A DNA stretch of 64,000 nucleotides from Aliiruegeria haliotis (GCF_003003255.1 NZ_PVTD01000001.1:558001-622000); one strand, 5' to 3'; counted from the first letter of the stretch, positions 34,270-44,551 are shown. Program-made: numbers and translations. The notes: a model not told the origin generated them from the sequence alone.

Positions 34270-34645
34270 GTCAGTCAGTGAGACGCATCCCGCTTCCGGA
34301 TCCTTGGCGTGTCGCGAAAAAAAAACTATGCCCAAACCGATCCGCGTGCATCAGAAAGGACCCGACAGGTGCCCGGTTACGGAACAGGTCGGGCGTCCGG
34401 TGCTGCCTGCCCAGCCCCTACCACCAGCAGTTGCCCATGTTTCAGCCGCCATGGCTGCATGGCTGCGCCCGGGGGCCGGTATTGCCCTCGCAGGGTGCAC
34501 TCGCCGTTGTCCCGAGAGCAGTTCGGGCGCACCGGATCATGGCAAATCGCCCGCCTTTGGATGTATCAATGCCGGAGTGATCGCCGTGCAACCTGCTCGA
34601 TCCGGTCCCGGGAAGTGCATCCGGCAATCCGGTGCCCCGGTCCCC
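34270..34645. other. Gap between sigma factor and ridA
   Basis: 376 bases; includes a run of nine A at 34317-34325 and should hold the sigma-factor promoter. I see no gene. Confidence 0.4.
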
Positions 34646-35041
34646 TCAGGTCGATACGATCGCGTCGGCTTCCAGTTCGACGAGCCATTCCGGATTGACG
34701 AAACGGTCCACCGCCATGATCGTGTCGACGGGTCGGACATCGCGGAAATACTCCTTCCGCACGTCAATCGCGGCCTTCCAGTCGTTTATGTCGGTCAGGA
34801 TCACCCGCGTTCGCACCACGTCGTGCAATCCCGAGCCAGCCTGCTCCAAAGCTGCCTTGATCACCTCGATGCACTGACGGGTCTGGGCCGCGACGTCGCC
34901 GACACCGACCGTCTTGCCGTCCGGCCCAACCGGCGCCGTTCCACCGACTGAAATGAACGGTCCCACCCGGACCGCGCGCGAGAATCCGGCGATCTTTTCC
35001 ATCGGGTTGCCATTGGTGATGAGCTCCCTGCGGTATTCCAT
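34646..35041 (-). CDS. RidA-family (YjgF/UK114) protein
   Basis: 131 residues; enamine/imine deaminase family that removes reactive 2-aminoacrylate-type intermediates. The catalytic arginine lies in VVRTRVILTDINDWK and the C-terminus ends LVELEADAIVST, close to the family VEIEAIA. Start at MEYRRELITNGNP follows GAGGACAGG. Lies 107 bases downstream of the rimK-linked deacylase gene on the same strand. Confidence 0.87.
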   Translation of the reverse strand: MEYRRELITNGNPMEKIAGFSRAVRVGPFISVGGTAPVGPDGKTVGVGDVAAQTRQCIEVIKAALEQAGSGLHDVVRTRVILTDINDWKAAIDVRKEYFRDVRPVDTIMAVDRFVNPEWLVELEADAIVST

Positions 35042-35148
35042 GACCTGTCCTCTGTGTTGCCGAATGTCTGCTCGCCGACCATATGGCATGAAACCGGCAT
35101 GGATGCCATAAATGCCGGCACGATCGGGGGCGGCCGGACGCGTGCGCA

Positions 35149-36195
35149 TCAGATGATCTCGTCCTCGTCGAAGATCGGGTCGCCCTCAAGATCCGTGCGG
35201 AGGACCTGCAAGGTGTCCTCGGCACGCTCGACCGAAGCCGTCTGCGCGATGTGGAAGATCGCGTCCCCCTCGTTCACGATCGGCATGACGGCGCGGCCGA
35301 CGATGATGCCATCGATGCTGGCGACCACATCACGCTCCACCTCTCCGAAGGGGTCGGAGACGGCGGCGAGCAACTCGCCCTTGGAAACGACGTCACCTGT
35401 GTCGCGGAACACCCGCAAAAGTCCGCCCTGCGGGGCGCGCAGCCAGCGACTGGACTTCAGGAGCATGGATTTTCCGCGAGGTTTCGGCACGCCCCGCGAC
35501 CCGACCATGCCCAGAGTGTGGAGGACCCTCAGGACCCCGGCGACGCCGGCCCGCACGGCAAGCTCGTCGAACCGCAACGCCTCTCCCGCCTCGAAAAGCA
35601 GCACGTTCACGCCGAGATCCGACGCCGCCGCCCGCAGCGAGCCATCGCGTTCGGTGGATTGCAGGATCACCGGCGCGCCGAACACATGGGCCAGCCGCAG
35701 CGCCTCCTTGTCGCCCTTCGTGACACGGATTTGCGGCAGGTTCGTCCGGTGGATCGCCGCGGAATGGAGGTCGATGCCAAGGTCGCTGCGCGCGACGACC
35801 TCCCGCATCAGCAGATCGGCAAGGCGCGCGGCCAGAGACCCCTTGGCCGAGCCCGGGAAACAGCGGTTGAGGTCGCGGCGGTCGGGAAGGTAGCGCGACT
35901 GGTTAAGGAAGCCGAAGGCGTTAACGATGGGGATCGCGATCAGCGTGCCCCTGAGGCTGCCAAGCGCCTTCATCGTCAGCAACCGGCGCACGATCTCCGC
36001 CCCGATCACCTCGTCGCCGTGAATGCCCGCGGTCACGAAGATCGTCGGCCCCGCCCGCCGCCCGTGTATCACATGCGCCGACAGGGTGACCGGCGTGTGG
36101 TCGGACAGCACGCTGACGGGGATGTCGACCGTCCTGCGGCTGCCGGCGGGTACGCTCTGTCCGCCGATCTCGAAAGGGGCCCGCACCGGCGTCAT
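35149..36195 (-). CDS. Succinylglutamate desuccinylase/aspartoacylase-family deacylase
   Basis: 348 residues, zinc M14-like deacylase family. Zinc ligands: His and Glu of HGDE (in [10 protein letters not shown]) and the His of DLHSAA. A C-terminal beta-rich lid follows ([38 protein letters not shown]). The ATG overlaps the rimK stop as ATGA, so it works with RimK and the RimB-like protease; removing or trimming an acylated/glutamylated amino acid product is a reasonable guess. Substrate not determinable from sequence. Confidence 0.85.
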   Translation of the reverse strand: MTPVRAPFEIGGQSVPAGSRRTVDIPVSVLSDHTPVTLSAHVIHGRRAGPTIFVTAGIHGDEVIGAEIVRRLLTMKALGSLRGTLIAIPIVNAFGFLNQSRYLPDRRDLNRCFPGSAKGSLAARLADLLMREVVARSDLGIDLHSAAIHRTNLPQIRVTKGDKEALRLAHVFGAPVILQSTERDGSLRAAASDLGVNVLLFEAGEALRFDELAVRAGVAGVLRVLHTLGMVGSRGVPKPRGKSMLLKSSRWLRAPQGGLLRVFRDTGDVVSKGELLAAVSDPFGEVERDVVASIDGIIVGRAVMPIVNEGDAIFHIAQTASVERAEDTLQVLRTDLEGDPIFDEDEII

Positions 36196-37097
36196 CCCAC
36201 GACCTTGGCACGGTTCTTGGACGGATCGGCGTTTTTCTCGATGTATTCGATGATCATGCCGGCCACGTCCTTGCCGGTCGCCTTTTCCACGCCCTCGATC
36301 CCGGGGGAGGAGTTGACCTCCATCACGACGGGCCCGTGGTTGGAGCGCAGCATATCGACGCCACAAACCGCAAGGCCCATGGTCCTGGCCGCGCGCACGG
36401 CGGTTGAACGCTCCTCGGGGGAGATCTTGGCCAGCGTGGCCGAGCCGCCCCGGTGCAGGTTGGATCGGAATTCGCCCTCTGCGCCGGTGCGCTTGATCGC
36501 GGCGACGACCTTGCCACCGACGACCAGGGCGCGGATGTCCGTGCCCTTGGCTTCCTTGATGAATTCCTGCGCCATGATGTTGATCTTGGCGCCCCGGAAC
36601 GCCTCTATGATCGACTTCGCGGAGCGGTCGGAATCCGCCAGCACGACGCCGATCCCCTGTGTGCCTTCGAGCAGCTTGATCACCAGCGGCGCGCCACCGG
36701 CCAGTTCGACCACTTCTGCCGTCTGCTTGGGATCATAGGCGAAGGTGGTCACCGGCAGGCCGATGCCCTCCCGCGCCATGAGCTGCATCGAACGCAGCTT
36801 GTCCCGCGAGCGGCCGATGGCGATGCTCTTGTTGAGGCAATAGACCCCCATCATCTCGAATTGCCGCACCACGGCCATGCCGTAGAAGGTGACGGAGGCA
36901 CCGATCCGCGGGATCACGGCGTCGAAATGCGGCAGTTGCTCGCCGTTGTAGTAGATCTCGGGCCGCCGCGACGCGATGTTCATGTAACAGCGGGTGGTGT
37001 TGATGATGTCGAAATCGTGCCCGCGCGCCTCTGCCGCCTCCTTGATGCGGCGATGCGAATAGAGGTCCGGGTTGCGGGAGAGCATGGCGATCTTCAT
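36192..37097 (-). CDS. rimK: RimK-family ATP-grasp glutamate ligase
   Basis: 301 residues. ATP-grasp ligase of the RimK type, which adds glutamate to ribosomal protein S6 in E. coli. Motifs: [15 protein letters not shown], the nucleotide segment [21 protein letters not shown] and the metal-binding [10 protein letters not shown]. Preceded by the RimB-like protease gene (4-base gap) and overlapped by the deacylase gene. Family members also make other peptide or cofactor bonds, so the exact substrate is open. Confidence 0.92.
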   Translation of the reverse strand: MKIAMLSRNPDLYSHRRIKEAAEARGHDFDIINTTRCYMNIASRRPEIYYNGEQLPHFDAVIPRIGASVTFYGMAVVRQFEMMGVYCLNKSIAIGRSRDKLRSMQLMAREGIGLPVTTFAYDPKQTAEVVELAGGAPLVIKLLEGTQGIGVVLADSDRSAKSIIEAFRGAKINIMAQEFIKEAKGTDIRALVVGGKVVAAIKRTGAEGEFRSNLHRGGSATLAKISPEERSTAVRAARTMGLAVCGVDMLRSNHGPVVMEVNSSPGIEGVEKATGKDVAGMIIEYIEKNADPSKNRAKVVG

Positions 37098-37101
37098 GTA
37101 T

Positions 37102-37611
37102 CTATTCCTTGGAACGGTTTTTTTTCGGTTTCGGACGGGTCAGCCAGGAATGGCCGCAATCCACGACCAGCCCGTGACCGCGCAGGGCAGTCCTGCCGAT
37201 GATCATCGGGTACTTGAGCTCGCCGCGGTCGGTCAGGGAGATCTCGACGAGGAAAACCCGTTGCTCGACACGCAGGTTGGTGCGGATGAAATACCGCGGC
37301 TCGGACACGCCGCCGCTGTTCTTCACCTTCCGGTGGTCGGAGACCCGCGCGTGGCAGATCTCCGGCGCTTCGTGGCCAAGGTCCGGCGGGCGAAACTGAA
37401 CCCAGACATTGCCGTTGTCGGCGGTATAGGTGCGGATATCGGTGGCGTGCAGCGCCGTCGTCAGGGCGCCGGTGTCGATCTTGGCCGTGAAATCGTTCAG
37501 ACCAAGCTCGGGCAGCGACACGTATTCCCGCCAGCCGATCGTCAGCGGTGGGTGAGCACGCTGCTTTTTCTTCGGGGGCGGGGGGGCGTCTTCGGTGTGT
37601 TTCGGTGTCAT
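37102..37611 (-). CDS. RimB-like retropepsin-type protease (Zn_protease/DUF785)
   Basis: 169 residues. Core motif [12 protein letters not shown] (Asp-Thr-Gly as in retropepsin-like proteases) and [41 protein letters not shown]. In Pseudomonas the rimB protein removes polyglutamate tails added by RimK; the pairing here suggests the same. The ATG is 10 bases after the mgtE stop, preceded by GAAGG. A TTG six codons earlier is possible. Confidence 0.85.
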   Translation of the reverse strand: MTPKHTEDAPPPPKKKQRAHPPLTIGWREYVSLPELGLNDFTAKIDTGALTTALHATDIRTYTADNGNVWVQFRPPDLGHEAPEICHARVSDHRKVKNSGGVSEPRYFIRTNLRVEQRVFLVEISLTDRGELKYPMIIGRTALRGHGLVVDCGHSWLTRPKPKKNRSKE

Positions 37612-37621
37612 TGCGGTGCCT

Positions 37622-38986
37622 TCACGCAAGCAGGGGCATCATGAGGGTGGCGAGAGACAGGACGAGAAAGAACCCCGCCATGTCGGTGATCGTGGTAAGC
37701 AGTGGCCCGCTGGCCGCTGCCGGGTCCTGCCCAAGCCTCTTGAGCAGCAGCGGCACGACGCCGCCAATGGACACGGCGATCATCGTGTTGATGGCCATCG
37801 CGGTGCCGATGACCAGCCCGAGCCAGGGGTTGCCCTTCCAGATCCAGGCAACGAGACCAATCAGGAGGCCGAGCGCGAGCCCGTTCACTAGCCCGACGGA
37901 GATTTCCTTCAGCCAGACCCTGAATGCATCCACCGGCCGCACCAGGCCCAGCGAAAGCTCGCGCATGGTAACACCGACGGCCTGGTTTCCGGAACATCCC
38001 GACATGTCGGACACCATCGGCAGGAAAACCGCGATCGCGATCACGGCGGCGATGGTCGCCTCGTAGGCGGCGATCACGCTGGCGGCGATGATGTTCAGCA
38101 CGATGTTGATGGAAAGCCACGCAAGGCGCCGACCGGACCGGATCCGCAGCGGCATCGAGCGCAGTTCATCCCCGATCACACCCTGGCGGCGCAGGCTCTC
38201 ACTTTCGGCGCGCTCGGCCAGCGCCTCCGTCACCGCGGCCCGGGTGACGACTCCGGCCAGCCGCCCGTCGGCGTCGCAGACGGGCAGGGCAAGGCAACGA
38301 TGTTCGTCGAACAGATCCTCCAGCCCGTCCAGCGTTTCCTGCGCGCTGACCGAGATCGGCGGGATCATGACCTCGGCCAGCGGCGTGGCACGCCGGGAGG
38401 AGAGCAGGGCGCGCAGGGAAACCACGCCGACAAGCCGCCCGGCATCGTCGAGCACATACGGGTTCTGGGCGCGGTACCGGTCGAAACGGTCCTCGTCGTC
38501 GGCCATTCTTTGGATGACCGTCCGGACGGTGGCCGCCTCCGGGAAGGAGAAGGTTTCCGCCGACATCAAGCCACCGGCTGTCTCCTCGTCGTATTCGGCC
38601 AGCCGGCGGACATCGGCAGCGTTCTCGGCGTCCATCTTCGCAAGGACGGCATCGGCCGCGGCGGTGTTCATCTCCCCGATGACATCCGCCTGCACATAGG
38701 AGGCCAGCTCGTCGAGCACTTCGGCCGCGCGCTCCACGTCCATCGCGCCGATGAAATCCGCCGCCAGTTCGCTGGGGGCCTCCTCGACCAGCTCGGCGAC
38801 AAGGTCGGAGGTCATGACCCGGAAAGCCTCCTCGCGAACCTCCGGCCCGAGGTTGAGCATGAGCCGGAGCGCCTCGCTCGGCGGCAGCGGGTCCAGCAAG
38901 GCGTCAAGGCGCGCGTCGTCTTTCGCCTCGATGGCGTCACGCAGCGCATCTGCAATGTCCCGCGGCACCGTCATGTGCTCGTCCAC
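37622..38986 (-). CDS. mgtE: Magnesium transporter MgtE
   Basis: 454 residues. Cytoplasmic N-domain (superhelix, about 1-130), a pair of CBS domains (DDAGRLVGVVSLRALLSS... and CDADGRLAGVVTRAAV) that sense Mg2+, then five membrane helices (from about 280) with the pore signature PMVSDMSGCSGNQAVGVTMREL. Starts GTG at 38986; an in-frame ATG four codons later is an alternative. It leads the four-gene mgtE-rimB-rimK-deacylase run. Confidence 0.92.
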   Translation of the reverse strand: MDEHMTVPRDIADALRDAIEAKDDARLDALLDPLPPSEALRLMLNLGPEVREEAFRVMTSDLVAELVEEAPSELAADFIGAMDVERAAEVLDELASYVQADVIGEMNTAAADAVLAKMDAENAADVRRLAEYDEETAGGLMSAETFSFPEAATVRTVIQRMADDEDRFDRYRAQNPYVLDDAGRLVGVVSLRALLSSRRATPLAEVMIPPISVSAQETLDGLEDLFDEHRCLALPVCDADGRLAGVVTRAAVTEALAERAESESLRRQGVIGDELRSMPLRIRSGRRLAWLSINIVLNIIAASVIAAYEATIAAVIAIAVFLPMVSDMSGCSGNQAVGVTMRELSLGLVRPVDAFRVWLKEISVGLVNGLALGLLIGLVAWIWKGNPWLGLVIGTAMAINTMIAVSIGGVVPLLLKRLGQDPAAASGPLLTTITDMAGFFLVLSLATLMMPLLA

Positions 38987-39022
38987 CGGCGCATCTCCAT
39001 CGATATAGGGTGAAAAAAGTTA

Positions 39023-39043
39023 GTCTATAGACAAACTTTGTTT
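39023..39043. promoter_or_regulatory. Palindrome GTCTATAGAC next to an inverted repeat, mgtE divergent region
   Basis: A perfect 10-base palindrome (39023-39032) is followed at once by AAAC-TTT-GTTT (39033-39043). Both lie in the 75-base AT-rich space between the divergent mgtE and the 109-residue gene. A regulator site is likely. Confidence 0.4.
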
Positions 39044-39061
39044 ATCCAATTAGAGGGAGGT

Positions 39062-39391
39062 ATGACATCTGACAAGCTTTTTCTTCACGCCGCCGACAGT
39101 CTCGTCGGGTTTTACACGCAGGAGTTCGGCGGCAAGGATCACGGCCGCTACAGGATATCGGCGAAGCTGTTGCGAGCCCTGATGCGCCGACGCCGGCTGT
39201 ACGAGGCCGATATCTCCCGGTTGGCACGCGAGTTGCTCGAACGGGGATACGTGCTGGTGGATATGGAGGGCTTCTTCGTCGTGCTGAGCGCCAATTCCTT
39301 CGTAAACTATCGCCGGGTCAGCGACACCATCGTTCAGGACGCGGTCGAGGGTTTCCAGCGCAATGGCGGCCTCGCGCCGGGGGGCACCTGA
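39062..39391 (+). CDS. Small conserved-looking protein, function unknown
   Basis: 109 residues from ATG 39062; in-frame TTG 39038 would add eight. Helical N-terminus (KLFLHAADSLVGFYTQEF), basic RRRRLYEADISRLARELLERGYVLVDMEG, and FFVVLSANSFVNYRRV. No signal peptide or membrane segment. Divergent from mgtE behind a palindromic spacer, so co-regulation is possible. GGAGG is present but only one base from the ATG. Confidence 0.6.
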   Translation: MTSDKLFLHAADSLVGFYTQEFGGKDHGRYRISAKLLRALMRRRRLYEADISRLARELLERGYVLVDMEGFFVVLSANSFVNYRRVSDTIVQDAVEGFQRNGGLAPGGT

Positions 39392-39565
39392 CCCACAGAC
39401 CCGCGACGCTATCCGGAGCATGTCACGCGCTGTGCAGTGGCCGCCAGGGCCGCCCGGTGCCGTGTGCGAGGGCTCGGCTGTGGGTGGTCAAGGACAGGGA
39501 GCCGATCGGTCGTGCGTTCAGGTTGGGCGCGACGTCACAACCGCGCGTTGCCACAAGTACGTGTA

Positions 39566-39593
39566 GCCCGCTGGGGCGCGCGCCCCGGCGGGC
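39566..39593. terminator. Strong GC hairpin between convergent genes
   Basis: GCCCGC / GCGGGC flank the self-complementary GGGGCGCGCGCCCC, giving a long GC stem with one mismatch just after the MaoC-Pta stop. No T-run on either strand. Likely marks the 3' ends of the two converging genes. Confidence 0.45.
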
Positions 39594-39601
39594 GCGTGCC
39601 G

Positions 39602-41011
39602 CTACTGTGCCGCTGCCCGCGCAGGCAGCCTGCCGGACAGCCGGGCCTCGTGCAGGGCGGCGACGGCGCAGGAGGCCAGCCGCGCCTCATCCCCGTCCGC
39701 GCGAGATGTCAGGATGATCGGCACCTTGGCGCCCAGCACCACTCCGGCGCCCTCGGCCTTGGCGATATAGGTGAGTTGCTTGGCGATCATGTTGCCCGCG
39801 TCGAGATTGGGCGCGACGAGGATCTGCGCGCGCCCCGCGACCTGCGAGGTGATGCCCTTGGTGCGCGCGGCAGCAAGGTCGACGGCGTTGTCCATGGCCA
39901 GCGGACCGTCCACCAGCCCGCCGTGAATCTGGCCACGCTCTGCCATCTTGGACAGCAGTGCCGCGTCGGTGGAGGACGGGATCTGCGGGTTGACCGTCTC
40001 CACTGCCGACAGCACGCCGACCTTCGGTTCGTCAATGCCAAGCGAAATCGCCAGGTCGATGGCGTTCTGCACGATGTCGACCTTTGTCGGCAGGTCCGGG
40101 GCAATGTTGATCGCCGCGTCGGTCACCAGCAACGGATGCGGCAGGGAGGGCACGTCCATGACAAAGACATGCGTGAAGCGCCGCCCGGCGCGCAGCCCGT
40201 TCGGTTTGCGCAGCGCGGCGCGGAGCAGGTCATCGGTGTGCAGATGACCCTTCATCAACGCCTGCGCGCGGCCAGCGTTGACGATATCCACCGAAAGCGC
40301 CGCCGCCTGGGCGTGGTCCTGTGCCTCGACCAACTCGATCCCGGCGAGGCTTTCACCAAGCTCCGCCGCCGCTTCGGCAATCTTGTCCGGAGCGCCCACG
40401 AGGATCGGCTCGATGATGCCCTTGTCCCGTGCCAGCAAGGCGCCGCCGAGGGAATTGGGCTCCTCCGGCGCAACAATCGCGGTCACGGTTGCCGGGATGC
40501 CGTCGACTGTCTCCATGAGCGCCTCGAAATGGCGGTGGCGTTGTACGACCAGCCCGGGGACATGAAGATCGTCGAAGCCGAGTTTCACCGTGGGGGCGGT
40601 GACGACCGCCGTACCGCGCACCAGAAGTGCGCCGTCGGAGGTTCGACTGACGGTAGTGTCCAGCACCACGTCGCCATTGTCACGCTTCTCTGTCACGCGG
40701 ACCTTCGATATCAGCTCGTCCCCGGCATGGGCGCGTTCGAGGAACTCGAAGCTCTGGCTGCGGTAGAGCGTACCGGCGCCGGGCAGGATGTTTCCGAGCA
40801 CCGCAGAGATCAGGGATCCGACCCACATCGCGGGCGCCACAGCCTCCGGCTCACCGTCACCGTCTCCGTCATGTTCGGCCAGGTGCATCGGGTTGTGGTT
40901 TCCGGAGGCATTGGCAAACACGTAGAAATCATCCTCCGTGCAGATCCGGACAAGCTCCGCCTCGTCGCCGGGAGAAAGCTCCTCAAGGGGGTGGTTTTCC
41001 GTGATCTTCAT
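39602..41011 (-). CDS. Fused MaoC-like enoyl-CoA hydratase and phosphate acyltransferase
   Basis: 469 residues. N-terminal 150 residues are a MaoC-type hotdog domain (DDFYVFANASGNHNPMHL, MWVGSLISAVLGNILPG); C-terminal 310 are a phosphate acetyl/butyryltransferase domain (ETVDGIPATVTAIVAPEEPNSLG, VTDAAINIAPDLPTKVDIVQNA, LDAGNMIAKQLTYIAKAEGAGVVLGAKVP). The fusion is known in proteobacteria, annotated as bifunctional enoyl-CoA hydratase/phosphate acetyltransferase. Substrate chain length unknown. Start at MKITENHP after AAGGACCAGGG. Confidence 0.88.
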   Translation of the reverse strand: MKITENHPLEELSPGDEAELVRICTEDDFYVFANASGNHNPMHLAEHDGDGDGEPEAVAPAMWVGSLISAVLGNILPGAGTLYRSQSFEFLERAHAGDELISKVRVTEKRDNGDVVLDTTVSRTSDGALLVRGTAVVTAPTVKLGFDDLHVPGLVVQRHRHFEALMETVDGIPATVTAIVAPEEPNSLGGALLARDKGIIEPILVGAPDKIAEAAAELGESLAGIELVEAQDHAQAAALSVDIVNAGRAQALMKGHLHTDDLLRAALRKPNGLRAGRRFTHVFVMDVPSLPHPLLVTDAAINIAPDLPTKVDIVQNAIDLAISLGIDEPKVGVLSAVETVNPQIPSSTDAALLSKMAERGQIHGGLVDGPLAMDNAVDLAAARTKGITSQVAGRAQILVAPNLDAGNMIAKQLTYIAKAEGAGVVLGAKVPIILTSRADGDEARLASCAVAALHEARLSGRLPARAAAQ

Positions 41012-41213
41012 CCCTGGTCCTTCCAATGGTTGCTGGCTCGGTCATGCCACGGCGCGATCCCGACCGCGACTCTTTCGTGGCGATACCGCCCGGTTGGTCG
41101 CCCCACCGGGTGGCCGGGCAGGGCGGGTGCCGCCGCCTTGCTGGCCGCAGCGCCCGCTTGCTTGCCCCGCTGACGGCGGCGCGCTATGAGGCAGGTCTAC
41201 CACGGAGACTTTC

Positions 41214-42335
41214 ATGCGCGCCGAAACCCAGAATACCGTTGATGCGATCCGCAATTCCCTGACCCTTCTGGGCCAGCGGATGGATCTGGAGACCGCCGAC
41301 CACCGGTTGGAGGAATTCAACGCGCGGGTGGAGGATCCGACGCTCTGGGACAACCCGGAGGCCGCGCAGAAGCTGATGCGGGAGCGGCAGATGCTGGTGG
41401 ATTCCATCGCAGTCTACAAGGGCATCGCGCAGGAGCTCGAAGACAACATCGAGCTGATCGAGCTGGGCGAGATGGAAGAGGATGCAGAGGTCGTCGCGGA
41501 AGCCGAGGCCGCGCTCACCACTCTGGCGGCGCGGGCCGCGGAGAAGGAACTGGAGGCGTTGCTCAACGGAGAGGCCGACGGCAATGACACCTTCCTTGAG
41601 ATCAATGCCGGTGCCGGTGGGACCGAGGCCTGCGACTGGGCGCAGATGCTGCAACGGATGTATGTCCGCTGGGCGGAGAAGCGCGGTTACAAGGTCGAGC
41701 TGCAATCGGAGGAAGCGGGCACCGAGGCGGGGATCAAATCCGCCGCCTACAAGATCTCGGGCGCCAACGCCTATGGCTGGCTGAAATCGGAAAGCGGCGT
41801 GCATCGCCTCGTGCGGATCTCTCCCTTCGGCAAGGGCACGCGGGAGACCTCCTTTGCGTCTGTCTGGGTCTATCCGGTGGTCGACGACAATATCGAGATC
41901 GAGGTGAACCCGGCCGATATCCGGCTCGACACCTATCGCTCCTCGGGGGCGGGCGGTCAGCACGTCAACACCACCGACTCGGCCGTGCGGATCACCCACC
42001 TGCCGACCGGCATTGTCGTGACCTCTTCCGAGAAGTCGCAGCACCAGAACCGCGACATTGCCATGAAGGCCCTGAAATCAAGGCTTTACCAGATGGAGCT
42101 CGACCGCCGCAACGAGGCGATCAACGAGGCGCACGCCGCCAAGGGCTCGGCGGGCTGGGGCAACCAGATCCGCTCCTACGTGTTGCAGCCCTACCAGATG
42201 GTGAAGGACCTGCGCACCAATCACGAGACCTCGGACACGGCCGGGGTGCTTGACGGCGACCTGGACGGCTTCATGGCCGCCACGCTGGCGATGAATGTCG
42301 CCGGCAAGAGCCGCAGCGAAGCCCAGGCCGACTAG
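41214..42335 (+). CDS. prfB: Peptide chain release factor 2
   Basis: 373 residues; class I release factor recognising UAA and UGA. SPF anticodon motif (RISPFGKG) and the catalytic GGQ ([16 protein letters not shown]) are intact. The coding sequence is continuous: the UGA-frameshift site of E. coli and many bacteria near codon 25 is absent, as is usual in alphaproteobacteria. GGAG lies before the ATG. Confidence 0.95.
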   Translation: MRAETQNTVDAIRNSLTLLGQRMDLETADHRLEEFNARVEDPTLWDNPEAAQKLMRERQMLVDSIAVYKGIAQELEDNIELIELGEMEEDAEVVAEAEAALTTLAARAAEKELEALLNGEADGNDTFLEINAGAGGTEACDWAQMLQRMYVRWAEKRGYKVELQSEEAGTEAGIKSAAYKISGANAYGWLKSESGVHRLVRISPFGKGTRETSFASVWVYPVVDDNIEIEVNPADIRLDTYRSSGAGGQHVNTTDSAVRITHLPTGIVVTSSEKSQHQNRDIAMKALKSRLYQMELDRRNEAINEAHAAKGSAGWGNQIRSYVLQPYQMVKDLRTNHETSDTAGVLDGDLDGFMAATLAMNVAGKSRSEAQAD

Positions 42336-42473
42336 GGCGAAGCGCAGCAACCAACTCTCAGTTGCCGGTCCGGCTTTGCCTGGCCACCGAAACCCGCTTG
42401 CCACCAGAAGACGTGCGCGAACTTGTGTTCGGGCGGTGGGCCGAGTGCGTCGGCACCCGGCCCGGACAGCCAC

Positions 42474-43541
42474 TCAGAGCGGGGTCGATGCGGCGATTTC
42501 CTTTTCCTCTTCGCTCATCTCTTCGGGGATGCCCTCGAACAGCGGAGTGGAGAGGTATCGCTCGCCCGTGTCCGGCAACATGCACAGAATCACCGAGCCC
42601 TCGGGCGCAGATTTCGCGGTTTCGATTGCGGCGGCGAAGGTCGCGCCGCCGGAGATGCCGGTGAAGATCCCTTCCTCGGCTGCCAGCCGGCGTGACCAGG
42701 TGACGCCATCGGGACCCGACGCCGGAACCAGCCCGTCGTAATAGGCGCCGTCCACCGCCTCTTGCAACACCAGCGGAATGAAGTCGGGCGTCCAGCCCTG
42801 GATGACATGGGCCTCGAAGGCGGGGTGCTTCGCCGCCGGGGCGCCGGTCTCGTCGCGCTCCTGCCCATTGCCCGAGCCCAGAAGCTGGGCGTTGGCCGGT
42901 TCGGAGAGGATGATCTTCGTTTCCGGCCGCTCCTTGCGCAATACCCGCCCGATTCCGGTGACGGTGCCGCCGGTGCCATAGCCCGTCACCACGTAGTCCA
43001 GCCGCGTGTCGGCGAAATCGGCCAGGATTTCCCGCGCGGTCGTCGCCTCGTGAATATCGGCATTTGCCTCGGTTTCGAACTGCCGGGCGAGGAACCAGCC
43101 GTGGGCATTGGCGAGCTCGGTCGCTTTCCGGACCATACCGACAGCACCGTTCGCCTTCGGGGTCAGGACGACCTTCGCGCCGAGCATCCGCATCAGCCGG
43201 CGCCGTTCCACCGAAAACCCGTCATGCATGGTGACGACCAAGGGGTATCCCTTCTGGGCGCAGACCATGGCCAACCCGATACCGGTATTGCCCGAGGTCG
43301 CCTCGACCACCGTCTGGCCCGGCTTCAGCGTGCCGGCACGTTCTGCCGCCTCGATGATGTTCACCGCCAGACGGTCCTTCACGGAGGCCGCGGGGTTGAA
43401 CGCCTCAGCCTTCACGTAGAGCGTCACATGCTCGGGAGCGAGCTTGTTGATGCGGATCACCGGCGTGTCGCCGATCGTGTCCAGAACCGTGTCGTACCTG
43501 CGTCCGCGGCCCGCGGTCTGCCGAATTCCGTTCTCCGCCAT
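42474..43541 (-). CDS. cysK: Cysteine synthase A
   Basis: 355 residues, PLP-dependent beta-replacement enzyme: O-acetylserine plus sulfide to cysteine. PLP lysine in NPAASVKDRLA (K55), SGNTGIGLA phosphate/substrate loop (83-91), and GTGGTVTGIGRVLR. About 30-40 residues longer than E. coli CysK, mostly in an insert after ERDETGAPAAK and an acidic C-terminal tail (EEMSEEEKEIAAS). The start MAENGIRQ has GGAG; an upstream in-frame extension of 47 residues is unlikely. Not adjacent to the sulfate operon at 56.6-62.1 kb but serves the same pathway. Confidence 0.93.
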   Translation of the reverse strand: MAENGIRQTAGRGRRYDTVLDTIGDTPVIRINKLAPEHVTLYVKAEAFNPAASVKDRLAVNIIEAAERAGTLKPGQTVVEATSGNTGIGLAMVCAQKGYPLVVTMHDGFSVERRRLMRMLGAKVVLTPKANGAVGMVRKATELANAHGWFLARQFETEANADIHEATTAREILADFADTRLDYVVTGYGTGGTVTGIGRVLRKERPETKIILSEPANAQLLGSGNGQERDETGAPAAKHPAFEAHVIQGWTPDFIPLVLQEAVDGAYYDGLVPASGPDGVTWSRRLAAEEGIFTGISGGATFAAAIETAKSAPEGSVILCMLPDTGERYLSTPLFEGIPEEMSEEEKEIAASTPL

Positions 43542-43768
43542 GGGAATGCTCCTTTGGTTAAATTGCATCGGTGTCGGCGACCAACATATGCGAACTCGGC
43601 CCCGATCGCCGCAGGACCGGCGGCGAAAAGGAAAAACGACACGAAAAACTATGGATTCAGGTCGTTCTCCCGGTTTCTTCACGCGAGGGCGAAGAAATTC
43701 CGTGCATCCCCCGACAGATCGGGCATTCTTTCCGGGATGTTTGCCACGCCAGGGAGGGGAGGCCCGAC

Positions 43769-44551
43769 ATGACAGACACCAGCGGGATCAAGGCGTCACC
43801 GCGCCCGGACATTGCGGAGCTCGACCGCAGCGATCTCGCCTATGCGCTCGACATGGGCTGGAAAGATTTTCGCCGCGCGCCGGGTTTCGGGCTGGTGTTC
43901 AGTGCCGTCTACGTGCTCGGCGGGCTGTTCATGATGTTCATTTCCAGCGGCTTCGTGACCCAGACGCTGATCCTCGCGCTCGGGTTTCCGCTCGTGGCGC
44001 CATTCGCGGCCGTGGGGCTCTACGAGACCAGCCGCAGGATCGAGAACAACCAGCCGCTCGACCTCTACCAGATCTTCGGCGTGATCTGGAAAGAGAAAGA
44101 CCGCCAGATCCCCTGGGCGGGCGCGATCATCGTGATCTACTTCCTGTTCTATTCCTTCCTTGCCCACATGATCTTTGCGCTGTTCATGGGGCTCAGCGTG
44201 ATGACGAACGTCACCTCCTCGCTCGATGTGTTCCTGACCGCGAACGGGCTGACAATGATCGCGGTCGAACTGGTGGTCGGCGGCGTCCTTGCCTTCATCC
44301 TGTTCGGGCTCACGGTGTTTTCGCTGCCGCTTCTGGTCGACAAGGAGATCGACTTCATGACGGCGATGCTGCTGAGCTTCGAGGCGGTGCGGGAGAACTT
44401 CGCCGTCATGCTTGTCTGGGCGCTGGTGATCGCGATTTGCGTGTTGATGGCGATGCTGCCGCTGTTCCTAGGGCTGTTCGTGGCGCTCCCGGTGCTTGGT
44501 CATGCGACATGGCATCTCTATCGACGTGCGCTGATCCACCCGGAGGATTGA
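43769..44551 (+). CDS. DUF2189 integral membrane protein
   Basis: 260 residues with six hydrophobic segments. The sequence LDMGWKDFRRAPGFGLVFSAVYVLGG followed by LGFPLVAPFAAVGLYETSRRIE is typical of the DUF2189 family (COG5473), membrane proteins of unknown role. AGGGAGGGGAGG precedes the ATG. Downstream in the same direction is a methyltransferase 61 bases away. Confidence 0.8.
   Translation: MTDTSGIKASPRPDIAELDRSDLAYALDMGWKDFRRAPGFGLVFSAVYVLGGLFMMFISSGFVTQTLILALGFPLVAPFAAVGLYETSRRIENNQPLDLYQIFGVIWKEKDRQIPWAGAIIVIYFLFYSFLAHMIFALFMGLSVMTNVTSSLDVFLTANGLTMIAVELVVGGVLAFILFGLTVFSLPLLVDKEIDFMTAMLLSFEAVRENFAVMLVWALVIAICVLMAMLPLFLGLFVALPVLGHATWHLYRRALIHPED

Noticed and set aside
34311-34330. Nine-A run as part of a terminator
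   Set aside because: No GC-rich inverted repeat lies on the correct side of the run.
41214-42335. Programmed +1 frameshift in prfB
   Set aside because: The frame is open throughout and no in-frame TGA follows a Shine-Dalgarno-like site near codon 25.
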